11,711 bases of DNA, from the NCBI GenBank assembly GCA_965369325.1, contig CBDUQI010000188.1, positions 1 to 11,711 on the forward strand, written 5' to 3'. The DNA is from CBDUQI01 sp965369325 (GTDB taxonomy: Bacteria > Pseudomonadota > Gammaproteobacteria > Steroidobacterales > JBCBZW01). Under the pieces are notes generated by a model. That model ran no database searches. It saw only the letters and a program-made list of their open reading frames with translations, and was not told the origin of the DNA. A program made the position numbers and the translations under genes. This document shows, piece after piece, positions 1-7,101 of the stretch. Positions within the stretch are counted from its first letter, which is position 1. Each line of letters begins with the position of its first letter.

Positions 1-204
1 GCGACGCCCGTGCCGGGTTGTGCGGGCCAGACGGTGGGCGTTGCCAACCTGAATATTCTGGGCTCAGCGCCGGCAGATGGCAGCGGTACGGTAACCTTCA
101 CCCGCAACATGCCGGCCTTTGTCAGTGGCCGTCAGGTGATCTTCCAGGCAGTGGAGTTGTCTACCTGCTCGGTGAGCGCGGCGGTGAACTTTATGTTCCC
201 TTAG
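1..204 (+). CDS. C-terminal end of an unidentified, probably exported protein (partial)
   Basis: Frame 1 is open from the left edge to a TAG at 202-204, giving the last 67 residues; the start lies before the window. The visible part is rich in Gly, Ala, Thr and Val, has two cysteines (in PGCAGQ and STCSVS), and ends in a beta-strand-like tail, FQAVELSTCSVSAAVNFMFP. Tails of this kind (a phrase like 'FQA-x-(D/E)LS-x-C', alternating hydrophobics, then a Phe/Pro end) occur on secreted or cell-surface proteins of unknown function in marine bacteria, which is a recollection and not a search result. Nothing catalytic is visible. It is followed by a 91-base gap with a hairpin, so it may belong to a separate transcript. 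I am confident that the frame is coding but not of any function. Confidence 0.6.
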   Translation, partial: ATPVPGCAGQTVGVANLNILGSAPADGSGTVTFTRNMPAFVSGRQVIFQAVELSTCSVSAAVNFMFP

Positions 205-246
205 CGTGACTATATGAGTATGCAGAGGTAAATTACTGTCAGGGTG

Positions 247-271
247 CGGCCCGTTGGGAGATGTCGGGCCG
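247..271 (+). promoter_or_regulatory. GC-rich hairpin in the leader of the TonB-domain gene
   Basis: CGGCCCG (247-253) pairs perfectly with CGGGCCG (265-271) around an 11-base loop. No T-run follows, so it is not a classical intrinsic terminator. The 3' arm shares bases 269-271 with a second, shorter pairing, CCGG 269-272 with CCGG 279-282, which would abut the ribosome binding site; the two cannot form together. It could end transcription of the upstream gene weakly, tune translation of the next gene, or be chance in GC-rich DNA. Confidence 0.3.
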
Positions 272-280
272 GCCTTTACC

Positions 281-287
281 GGGGAGG
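281..287 (+). promoter_or_regulatory. Ribosome binding site fixing the start at 296
   Basis: GGGGAGG contains a near-perfect Shine-Dalgarno core, GGAGG at 283-287, eight bases before the ATG at 296. This supports that ATG over the in-frame TTG at 254, which lies upstream of this site, and over the ATG at 365, which has no such site. Confidence 0.75.
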
Positions 288-295
288 TAATAGAC

Positions 296-1255
296 ATGAA
301 CCATAAGCATACTCATCAAGGTTTCTCGCCCGTTGAGCGTCGGCCGGGTTTACCGGCTGGCGCGATGATCCAACCCGCCCGTCTGTCGAGTCTGGCGTGG
401 ATCGCTTGCACCTGGATGGCCTGTTCGGGCGCTGTTCTGGCGCAGAACGCCGAGATGGTTGTTGCAGCGCAAGAGCCAGTGGCTTCCGAGACTGAAGGCG
501 GCGAACTGAACCGCCTGTCCAATGCCAGTGTTGAGGTGGCCGTAACACCCACCTATCCCAAGCATGCGCTGAAAAACGGTCTGGACGGCGATGTGACCGT
601 GGCCTTTACCATCTCGCGCTACGGGCGCGCGCTTGAACCTAAAGTCCTGGACAGCAGTGGCGATAAGCGTTTTCGCCGCGCGGCTCTGGATGCGCTGAAG
701 TACTGGGTGTTCTCACCCGCGCGCCCCGGTGATTGCGGCACAGCGCAACAAAGCGCGGTGCAGACCTTCCAGTTCCGCCACGCTGCCGACCAGCCGGTGT
801 ATCTGCCGCCGATCATGATTGAAGGTCAGCCAACGCTGCCGCGCGCGCTGCGGGCCTCTAGCCCCAAACAGTTGCGGGATGACAACGCAGCCGAACGCAG
901 TCAGAGCCCATTGATGAACCCGCGACGGCTGGTGCCCCTCAAGCGTGTGGAAGCGGAGTATCCTGCGCGGGCAATGGAGCGCCGCCGCGAAGGCATGGTT
1001 GCGATCACGTTTTTGATTGAGAAAAATGGGCGTGTCAGTAATCCTAAAGTGGTGGATGCTGTGCAAGGCTCGCTGTTTACCGCCTCGGCGCTGCGTGCGT
1101 TGAACCAGTGGCAGTTTGCACCCGGCTATCGCGACGGGCAAGTGGTGGAACAGATGGGCTGTCACGAGTTTATTTTCAATGCCGATGAGTACCTGCTGGC
1201 ACAAAAACGGAAGGATCGTCGCGCGCGTGACAACATACGCGTCGTCGGCAATTGA
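296..1255 (+). CDS. Periplasmic protein with two TonB C-terminal domains
   Basis: This is a 319-residue protein. The N-terminus has a long polar stretch (1-30) and then a hydrophobic signal segment, about 31-49, ending in a likely cleavage site, SGAVLA|QNAE. Two copies of the TonB C-terminal fold follow. Copy 1 (about 80-161) shows TYPKHALKNGLDGDVTVAFT, a conserved-type SSG and W137-x-F139-x-P141. Copy 2 (about 212-295) shows EYPARAMERRREGMVAITFL, the I-x-x-x-G-x-V strand and W272-x-F274-x-P276. Each copy has one cysteine late in the domain (C147, C289). TonB C-terminal domains normally contact TonB-dependent outer-membrane receptors, but the usual TonB order is membrane anchor, Pro-rich spacer, one such domain. 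Here there is no Pro-rich spacer and the hydrophobic segment looks cleavable, so a standard energy-transducing role is doubtful. An ATG at 365 would give a conventional-length signal peptide but lacks a ribosome binding site. It is the first gene of a compact run; its TGA overlaps the next start. Confidence 0.85.
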   Translation: MNHKHTHQGFSPVERRPGLPAGAMIQPARLSSLAWIACTWMACSGAVLAQNAEMVVAAQEPVASETEGGELNRLSNASVEVAVTPTYPKHALKNGLDGDVTVAFTISRYGRALEPKVLDSSGDKRFRRAALDALKYWVFSPARPGDCGTAQQSAVQTFQFRHAADQPVYLPPIMIEGQPTLPRALRASSPKQLRDDNAAERSQSPLMNPRRLVPLKRVEAEYPARAMERRREGMVAITFLIEKNGRVSNPKVVDAVQGSLFTASALRALNQWQFAPGYRDGQVVEQMGCHEFIFNADEYLLAQKRKDRRARDNIRVVGN

Positions 1256-2652
1256 CCCACGATGAAGCGGGCAACCCCCGCGCAAGTACTCGCACCAGCC
1301 GTGCGCCGATAGTGCGACGGCAAGTGCACGCGGGCGCATTGGTGTGCGTGGCTGTGCTGGCACTCAGCATTGTCTCACCGGCACAGGCCGCGCAATGGCT
1401 TCGCCTTGGCCACTTCTCATTAATCGACGGCACTGGCGCACCGCTGCGTCAGGTGAACGAGTTGCTGGCACGCGATGGTGTGATCGTGGCTATTGATGAG
1501 GCATATGCGGCGCCCGAAGCAGGTGACGTGGTCACCACGCTGGATCTCGGTGACGCCTACGTGATGCCGCTGCTGACCGATACGCACGTGCACGTCGCGC
1601 GCTTTCCCGACACCCGTCAGGCGGCACAGAGCATTCTGGTGGATGCCTTACGTGCGGGCATCGGTGCGGTGCGCGACCTTGGGGGCGATGCGCGCGCGTT
1701 GGCCGAGATTAACCGGGCTGCCGGGGCTGGTGAAGTGCGTATCCCCACGCTCGTGTACTCTGCCTTGTTCGCCAGCCCTGCCGTGATCGAAGACCCCCGC
1801 ATGAACGCATTTGCCGCGGGTGTGCAGCCCGGCCAGGTGCCGTGGCTTCGTGCCGTATCCGATGACCAACCCATTGAGTTGCTGGTGGCGCAGGCGCGCG
1901 GCGCCGGCGCCAGCGGACTGAAGTTGTACGGCGGACTGGATGCGCGGCTGGCCAACAAGGTGATTCGGGCGGCGAACGCACAGGGCGTTGCTACCTGGGC
2001 CCACGCAACGGTGTTTCCGGCGGCACCGGGCGATCTGGTGCGTGCCGGCGTCAGCGGGCTGTCCCATGCACCCTATCTGATTTGGGAAGCCGTCGATGAG
2101 GTGCCTGATGATTATGCGGCCCGCACCGATGCTCCGTGGACCGTGATCCCGGTGGACCACCCCAAATTGCTTGCGTTGTTTACCCGCATGGCGCGTGAGC
2201 AGGTGTTTTTAGATGCCACGCTGTTCGTCTACAAGCAGATGCATACCTTCGCACCGCAGGTTCAGGCGCAGTGGGCGGGTGAGGCGTTTGCCTGGGGCGC
2301 AGAGGCGACCGCGCTGGCGCATCGCCTCGGCGTGCCGGTGACCACAGGCACTGATTGGTTCGAGCCTCGCGGCCCCGGCGAATTGCCGCATACCCATCAG
2401 GAACTGCAGTTGCTGGTGAGCGATGCAGGCTTCTCGCCGATGCAAGCCATAATCGCGGCGACGGCGACCGGCGCCGAGGCGCTGGGTATCGAGGCGACTC
2501 ACGGCACCATCGAGGTGGGCAAGGTAGCCGACCTGCTGGTACTGGGGCAAAATCCACTTGAGGACGTAAGCCACACCACCGACATTCGTCACGTGATCCA
2601 CCAGGGTGCGCTGGTGGCCAATCCGCTAAACGGCCGCCCACCGGGCCCGTAG
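1252..2652 (+). CDS. Exported metal-dependent amidohydrolase
   Basis: This 466-residue amidohydrolase-superfamily enzyme has a full set of candidate metal ligands: H112 and H114 in TDTHVHVARF, K224 in GLKLYGG (a bridging carboxylated lysine by family analogy), H251 in WAHATV, H272 in LSHAP and D368 in TGTDWF. The C-terminal part has the usual small beta-domain closure (GTIEVGKVADLLVLGQNP). Residues about 22-46 form a Sec signal peptide ending SPAQA|AQW, so the enzyme should act in the periplasm or outside. The lysine-containing arrangement resembles imidazolonepropionase-like and prolidase-like amidohydrolases, several of which cleave dipeptides or N-acyl amino acids; the true substrate cannot be read from sequence. 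The chosen TTG start overlaps the previous TGA by four bases, suggesting translational coupling; no strong ribosome binding site is seen, and GTG codons at 1312 or 1324 are alternatives that keep the signal peptide. Confidence 0.87.
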   Translation: MTHDEAGNPRASTRTSRAPIVRRQVHAGALVCVAVLALSIVSPAQAAQWLRLGHFSLIDGTGAPLRQVNELLARDGVIVAIDEAYAAPEAGDVVTTLDLGDAYVMPLLTDTHVHVARFPDTRQAAQSILVDALRAGIGAVRDLGGDARALAEINRAAGAGEVRIPTLVYSALFASPAVIEDPRMNAFAAGVQPGQVPWLRAVSDDQPIELLVAQARGAGASGLKLYGGLDARLANKVIRAANAQGVATWAHATVFPAAPGDLVRAGVSGLSHAPYLIWEAVDEVPDDYAARTDAPWTVIPVDHPKLLALFTRMAREQVFLDATLFVYKQMHTFAPQVQAQWAGEAFAWGAEATALAHRLGVPVTTGTDWFEPRGPGELPHTHQELQLLVSDAGFSPMQAIIAATATGAEALGIEATHGTIEVGKVADLLVLGQNPLEDVSHTTDIRHVIHQGALVANPLNGRPPGP

Positions 2653-3735
2653 GTGTCCATGGGCAAATCAGATCAACTGCCGGCCATCGCGCGCCAGCGA
2701 CCTTACTATCGAACGCTTGAAGCCGGGCGCACCTACTACTGGTGTGCCTGCGGGCGGAGCAAGTCGCAGCCGTTTTGCGACGGCTCACACAAAGGCACTG
2801 GCATTGAGCCGGTGCCTTACACGGCTGGTGCAAGCGACACCGAAGCCTTGTTTTGTGCCTGCAAGCGCACCGCCGACGCCCCGTTTTGTGATGGCGCGCA
2901 CAACAACCTGCCCGGCGGCTATCCGTTGGATGATCCGATGAGCGATCACAATCGCGCCATTCCCAACGTGCACGGACACGAGCGCATCCATCTGGATGGG
3001 CAGTGCTATGTGGCTCGGATCGATGAACTCCCGCGAAAAACCCATGGCGCGCTGCGTTACGCGACGGTGATCGGCGCGTTGTTCGGGGCCGTGCATCAGT
3101 CGCAGTTTGTGTTTGATATCGCCGCACCGGACGGGCTTTGCCCGCCCATTTATTTCGGTGATCGCCAGGTGTTGCTGTTTGTTGGCGCCGGCCACGGGCA
3201 GGTGGTGATTGGCGGGAAGACTTTTGATGCTTCCCTACACGGCGGGCTGCTGGTGCATCCGAACGAGCGTTTCCGCCTGGTGCCGGCCGCCGATGCACCT
3301 CTGCGCGTATTCGCCTCGGTCTGCCCGGGGGCGCTTGCGCCCGTGTTCGAATCCGCGGCCGAGCTTGCCCAACCGTTCAACACGGCCTATCCGCAGCGTG
3401 CAGTTGGCATCGATGGCGATCAGCGGGTAAGCATGGGTGCTCGCTTTTTTCAGGTGTTGCTCGGTGAAGCCCAGGGTTGTGAGGCGGCCACCCAGTTTAT
3501 CGGTGAAATCCCGCTCTCAAAAGCGGCGCCGCATCGGCATTTGTATGAAGAATCGCTAATCGTCGTGAGCGGGCATGGTGTGATGTGGACAGATACGCGT
3601 AAAACCGAGGTACGCGCGGGCGATGTGATTTTTCTGCCCGGCAAAGAACGCCATTCGCTTCAGTGCACCGATGCCAACGGGATGCTGGTGGCAGGTGTGA
3701 TTCACCCTGGCACCAACCCAAGCATCAGTTACTGA
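2653..3735 (+). CDS. Tandem CDGSH iron-sulfur motifs fused to a double cupin
   Basis: This is a 360-residue protein with no signal peptide or membrane segment, so it is probably cytoplasmic. The N-terminal part has two CDGSH-type [2Fe-2S] sites with the family's three-Cys one-His ligands: C31, C33, C42, H46 (WCACGRSKSQPFCDGSHKG) and C68, C70, C79, H83 (ending PFCDGAH). This dual arrangement matches small bacterial CDGSH proteins, which normally stop near here. Instead about 270 more residues follow. Residues about 165-225 look like a cupin strand set but lack the usual His-x-His metal site (PPIYFG stands there). Residues about 285-352 are a clear cupin: H294-x-H296 then E299/E300, and LPG followed by H334, a complete metal-ligand set. 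The role is unknown; a redox-coupled metal enzyme or sensor is inference. It begins directly after the previous stop; the ATG at 2659 is an equally possible start, as neither has a clear ribosome binding site. Confidence 0.88.
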   Translation: MSMGKSDQLPAIARQRPYYRTLEAGRTYYWCACGRSKSQPFCDGSHKGTGIEPVPYTAGASDTEALFCACKRTADAPFCDGAHNNLPGGYPLDDPMSDHNRAIPNVHGHERIHLDGQCYVARIDELPRKTHGALRYATVIGALFGAVHQSQFVFDIAAPDGLCPPIYFGDRQVLLFVGAGHGQVVIGGKTFDASLHGGLLVHPNERFRLVPAADAPLRVFASVCPGALAPVFESAAELAQPFNTAYPQRAVGIDGDQRVSMGARFFQVLLGEAQGCEAATQFIGEIPLSKAAPHRHLYEESLIVVSGHGVMWTDTRKTEVRAGDVIFLPGKERHSLQCTDANGMLVAGVIHPGTNPSISY

Positions 3736-3740
3736 TCGCA

Positions 3741-5129
3741 ATGGATGATATGCGCAAAGCTCCGTCCACGCCCGAGCGTGCGCGTTGGAGTTCACGTAAC
3801 GCCTTCCTGTTAGCCACCGTTGGTGGGGCCGTAGGGCTGGGGAATCTGTGGCGCTTCCCGTACATTGCCGGCGAGAACGGCGGCAGCGGGTTTGTGCTTG
3901 TCTACGTGGGCTTTGTGTTGCTGATCGGGTTGCCGGTGATGACGGGCGAAATGCTGCTTGGACGCATGGGCGGGCGTAACCCGCTCGGCAGCATGCGTGC
4001 GCTGGTGCACACGGGTGCGCTGAGGCCTGTGTGGCTGTTGATCGGCTGGCTGAGTTTGGCGGTTCCGTTCTTCGGGCTCAGTTACTACGCGGTGGTTGCG
4101 GCATGGGCGATTGATTACCTGGGGCAGGCCGCCCTGGGCGAGTTCACCGGCTTTACCGCACAGACGTCGCAGGCGCACTTTGCGGACCGTAGCGGCCAGG
4201 CTTTGCGACAGGTGGTGCTGCACGCTTCGTTTATTGCGCTGGCGGGTGCAGTAGTGGCGCGCGGCGTCAACGATGGCATCGAACGCGCCTGTCGTGTATT
4301 GATGCCCGCGCTGTTCGCTTTGTTGGTGGGGTTTGTTATTTACAATGCGTTTTACGCCGATTTTTCGGGCGCTATTCGCTTTCTGTTCACACCGGACTTC
4401 TCGCGCTTGACCGGCCAGAGCGTGTTGCTGGCATTGGGGCAGGCTTTGTTCTCACTTGGCATCGGCGCCGGGCTGATGATTACGTTTGGTTCGTATTTGC
4501 CGCGCGAAGTGGCGATCCCATCAGCCGCCGCCACTATTTGCGTGGCGGACACCCTAGTCGCGCTGCTGGCTGGGCTGGTAATTTTTCCGATCGTGTTTGC
4601 CTCCGGGTTGGCGCCCGCTCAGGGGCCAGGTCTTATCTTTATCACCTTGCCGGTGGCGTTTGGCCAGATGGGTCACGGGACGTTGATCGGTACGCTGTTC
4701 TTCGTCCTGCTGCTGTTCGCGGCATTCACCACCGCAATAGCCATGTTGGAGGCGGTTGTGGCCTGGCTGGTGGAACGCAACGGCGCTCGTCGCTCGCACA
4801 TGACGCTGGTGGCGGTGCTGGCTATCTGGCTGGCCGGGGTGCTGTCGGTGTTGAGTTTTAACACACTGGCGCAAGTGCATCCATTGGACATGTTTGCGCT
4901 ACTGGCAGGCAAAACATTTTTCGATCTCATTGATTTTGTGGTCGCCAATATCATGTTGCCGGTGAACGCGCTTCTTATCGCTTTGTGTATGGGATGGGCG
5001 ATCAGCCGCGATTGGGCGCAGCGCAGCCTGCGCACTAGCAGTGATCGCTGGCTGGACCGGTGGCGCTGGATGTTACGTTATCCGATACCACTGGCACTGA
5101 TGGTGGTGATGCTGGATCTTTGGTTTTGA
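3741..5129 (+). CDS. Sodium-dependent symporter, NSS family (amino-acid or related substrate)
   Basis: This 462-residue inner-membrane transporter belongs to the neurotransmitter:sodium symporter family (LeuT, MhsT and Tyt1 type). The hallmark first helix is intact, with GGAVGLGNLWRFPYIAGENG at residues about 28-47, including the unwound GLGN and RFP that form the sodium and substrate sites. The sixth helix (about 225-251) has LGQALFSLGIGAG and SY, and the eighth (about 320-343) has FAAFTTAIAMLE, matching the second sodium site of LeuT (Ala, Thr, then Thr in place of Ser). I count about eleven hydrophobic helices, the common bacterial count, with the last ending at the C-terminus. Members import amino acids with Na+. 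The exact substrate is not readable. It starts 5 bases after the CDGSH-cupin stop. An in-frame ATG at 3663 lies inside the previous gene and would add 26 polar residues; ATG 3750 is a close alternative. No strong ribosome binding site is visible. Confidence 0.93.
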   Translation: MDDMRKAPSTPERARWSSRNAFLLATVGGAVGLGNLWRFPYIAGENGGSGFVLVYVGFVLLIGLPVMTGEMLLGRMGGRNPLGSMRALVHTGALRPVWLLIGWLSLAVPFFGLSYYAVVAAWAIDYLGQAALGEFTGFTAQTSQAHFADRSGQALRQVVLHASFIALAGAVVARGVNDGIERACRVLMPALFALLVGFVIYNAFYADFSGAIRFLFTPDFSRLTGQSVLLALGQALFSLGIGAGLMITFGSYLPREVAIPSAAATICVADTLVALLAGLVIFPIVFASGLAPAQGPGLIFITLPVAFGQMGHGTLIGTLFFVLLLFAAFTTAIAMLEAVVAWLVERNGARRSHMTLVAVLAIWLAGVLSVLSFNTLAQVHPLDMFALLAGKTFFDLIDFVVANIMLPVNALLIALCMGWAISRDWAQRSLRTSSDRWLDRWRWMLRYPIPLALMVVMLDLWF

Positions 5130-5131
5130 GT

Positions 5132-5137
5132 GGGGAG
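5132..5137 (+). promoter_or_regulatory. Ribosome binding site of the lipoprotein amidohydrolase
   Basis: GGGGAG lies nine bases before the ATG at 5147, immediately after the symporter stop. It supports 5147 over the in-frame upstream start at 5060, which lies inside the symporter gene. Confidence 0.65.
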
Positions 5138-5146
5138 CGTATCCGG

Positions 5147-6961
5147 ATGAAGCAGACAATAGTGGCCGTGGGAATCACCGCAGCAACAGCCTTGGCCGGA
5201 CTGCTGGCCTGTTCTCCATCCGCGCAAGAGGCAGGTAACGAGCAGGCCGCAGAGGCTGGCGTAGACACGCTGCCCCAGACGGTAACGTCGGCATCGCCCG
5301 CAGATGTGTTGTTGGTCAATGCCCGTGTATACACACTGGCATGGGGCGACCCCGCCGGCGATGGCACCTTAGCGCCAGATGCGCCCTACCATGATGGCTG
5401 GCATCCCGATGCGCAGGCCGTCGGCGTGCAAGGCGATCGCATCGTCTTCGTTGGCAGCAACGAGGAGGCGGCGCAATGGCGCGGCCCGCAGACGCGGCAG
5501 ATTGATCTGCAGGGCGCGAGCGTTATTCCCGGGCTGGTGGACTCACATACACACGTGTTTAACCTTGGCCAGGCGCTAAGCCGAGTAAGCCTGTTTGGTG
5601 TCGACACTGAGCAGGAGGCCGTCGCCCGTGTGGCCGAGCGGGCCCGCTCCGTTCCGGCTGGGCAGTGGATCGTCGGCCAGGGCTGGGACGAGGGCGCCTG
5701 GGCCAACCGCTACCCTGACAAAATCCTGCTGTCGGCGGCTGTGCCGGAGCATCCGGTGTTTATGCGCAGCCTGCACAGCTTTGGGGGTTGGGCCAACCAG
5801 ATGGCGCTGGATCGGGCCGGCATCACTGCGCAGAGCGAGGTGCCCAGTGGTGGCGAGGTGCGCATGGGGCAGGATGGCCGTCCCAACGGCCTGTTGCTGA
5901 ATCGCGCGGTGGAGTTATTGGAGCAGGTGATTCCTGCGCCGACCGAAGCGCAACTGACCGAGCAGGTGCTAAGTGCTATGCAGCAGATGGCATCCGATGG
6001 TTTTGTGACCGTGCACGATGCCGGCCTGCATGCGCAGGAACTGGATATACTGCAACGCCTGAACGCACGCGATGCGCTGCCGCTGCGCGTGTACGCGATG
6101 CTCTCCATTCGTGATGAGCCACTGGTAAAGCACTGGCTGAGTCGCGGCCCGCAAACCGGCGCCAGCGATTGGTTGGTGGTGCGCTCGATCAAGGCGTTCT
6201 ACGACGGCGCATTAGGCTCTCGTGGCGCCCGCCTGCTGGAGGACTACACCGATCTGACCGGGCATCGTGGGGTGAGTGGCGGCGAGTACGGCTTCGATCA
6301 GAGCCTGACGCTGGCGCTCATGCAGGCGGGATTTCAATTGGGCATACATGCAATCGGTGATGCTGGCAATCGTGAGACGTTGGACTTTTTGCAGGCCGCC
6401 TTCCAAGCCAGCCCAAATACAGTCAGCGGACGTCACCGAATAGAGCATGCGCAGGTGCTGCATCGCGATGACTTGCCCCGGCTTGCGCGGTTGCAGGTGA
6501 TCGCCTCCATGGAGCCCCCTCACGCGGTCGAAGACATGCCATGGGCAGAGCAACGTCTGGGGCCGCAACGTATCTTGGGTGCGTATGCATGGCGGTCCCT
6601 GCGTCAATCTGGGGCTAAGGTTATTTTTAATTCAGACAACCCTGGCTCGGATCACAATATTTTCTACGGGATGCACAGTGCGGTGACCCGCCGTGATCGA
6701 CAGGCTCACCCTGCCGACGGCTGGTACTCAGACCAAGCGCTGAATATGGATGAAACACTTCGGGCGTATTCGCGCTGGGCGGCGTTCGCGGCCTTTCGTG
6801 AAGAGCACACGGGCATAATCGCCGAAGGCCGGTGGGCGGATTTGACCGTAATGGACATCGATCCGTTCGTGCTTGCCCAGCAGGCACCTGGGCAACTGCT
6901 GGGCGGACAGATAAAACTCACAATGGTCGGCGGGCGTGTGGTGTTCTTAGCCGATGAGTAA
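5147..6961 (+). CDS. Lipoprotein amidohydrolase, YtcJ-like (amidohydrolase family 3)
   Basis: This is a 604-residue enzyme. The first 22 residues form a lipoprotein signal with lipobox LLAC and lipidated C22; the +2 residue is Ser, not Asp, which favours the outer membrane. The catalytic body shows the YtcJ-type pattern: IPGLVDSHTH with H134 and H136, a GQGWDEGAW segment, K349 before AFYDGALGSRGA, H401 in GIHAIGDAGN, H434 in RIEHAQ and D497 in FNSDNPGSDHN. These are the expected metal and catalytic ligands, so the enzyme should be active. Family members hydrolyse C-N bonds in small molecules (for example N-substituted formamides), but most are uncharacterised. It differs in subfamily and in anchoring from the first amidohydrolase at 1252, so it is not a recent duplicate. 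It is the last gene of the compact run, 17 bases after the symporter. Confidence 0.9.
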   Translation: MKQTIVAVGITAATALAGLLACSPSAQEAGNEQAAEAGVDTLPQTVTSASPADVLLVNARVYTLAWGDPAGDGTLAPDAPYHDGWHPDAQAVGVQGDRIVFVGSNEEAAQWRGPQTRQIDLQGASVIPGLVDSHTHVFNLGQALSRVSLFGVDTEQEAVARVAERARSVPAGQWIVGQGWDEGAWANRYPDKILLSAAVPEHPVFMRSLHSFGGWANQMALDRAGITAQSEVPSGGEVRMGQDGRPNGLLLNRAVELLEQVIPAPTEAQLTEQVLSAMQQMASDGFVTVHDAGLHAQELDILQRLNARDALPLRVYAMLSIRDEPLVKHWLSRGPQTGASDWLVVRSIKAFYDGALGSRGARLLEDYTDLTGHRGVSGGEYGFDQSLTLALMQAGFQLGIHAIGDAGNRETLDFLQAAFQASPNTVSGRHRIEHAQVLHRDDLPRLARLQVIASMEPPHAVEDMPWAEQRLGPQRILGAYAWRSLRQSGAKVIFNSDNPGSDHNIFYGMHSAVTRRDRQAHPADGWYSDQALNMDETLRAYSRWAAFAAFREEHTGIIAEGRWADLTVMDIDPFVLAQQAPGQLLGGQIKLTMVGGRVVFLADE

Positions 6962-7101
6962 TGCTTGTGCGACTTACCGATAAGCGAATACGATTTCATA
7001 TGCAAACGCCTGTCGTGATGCGTTACGCGCAGTATGTTGTCGTGTTTTGGCGTATTCCTTGCGCTGAATAGCATCGGGAGTTGTTTCCAAAATGGACACA
7101 A

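Noticed and set aside
254..295. Upstream TTG start for the TonB-domain protein
   Set aside because: It would place the strong ribosome binding site inside the coding region and add residues without signal-peptide character.
713..1363. 216-residue minus-strand reading frame
   Set aside because: Antisense to the second TonB domain and the amidohydrolase start; no recognisable motif or ribosome binding site.
2180..3298. 372-residue minus-strand reading frame
   Set aside because: It is antisense to the end of the first amidohydrolase and most of the CDGSH-cupin gene, whose motifs are unmistakable; its composition is Arg/Pro/Ala-rich low-complexity, typical of a GC-rich shadow frame.
3663..3740. 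Upstream start for the symporter
   Set aside because: It lies inside the CDGSH-cupin gene and would add a polar, Cys/His-rich stretch unlike NSS N-termini; ATG 3741 fits the family.
5060..5146. Upstream start for the lipoprotein amidohydrolase
   Set aside because: It would bury the lipoprotein signal behind 29 residues; the ATG at 5147 has a ribosome binding site and begins a proper lipobox signal.
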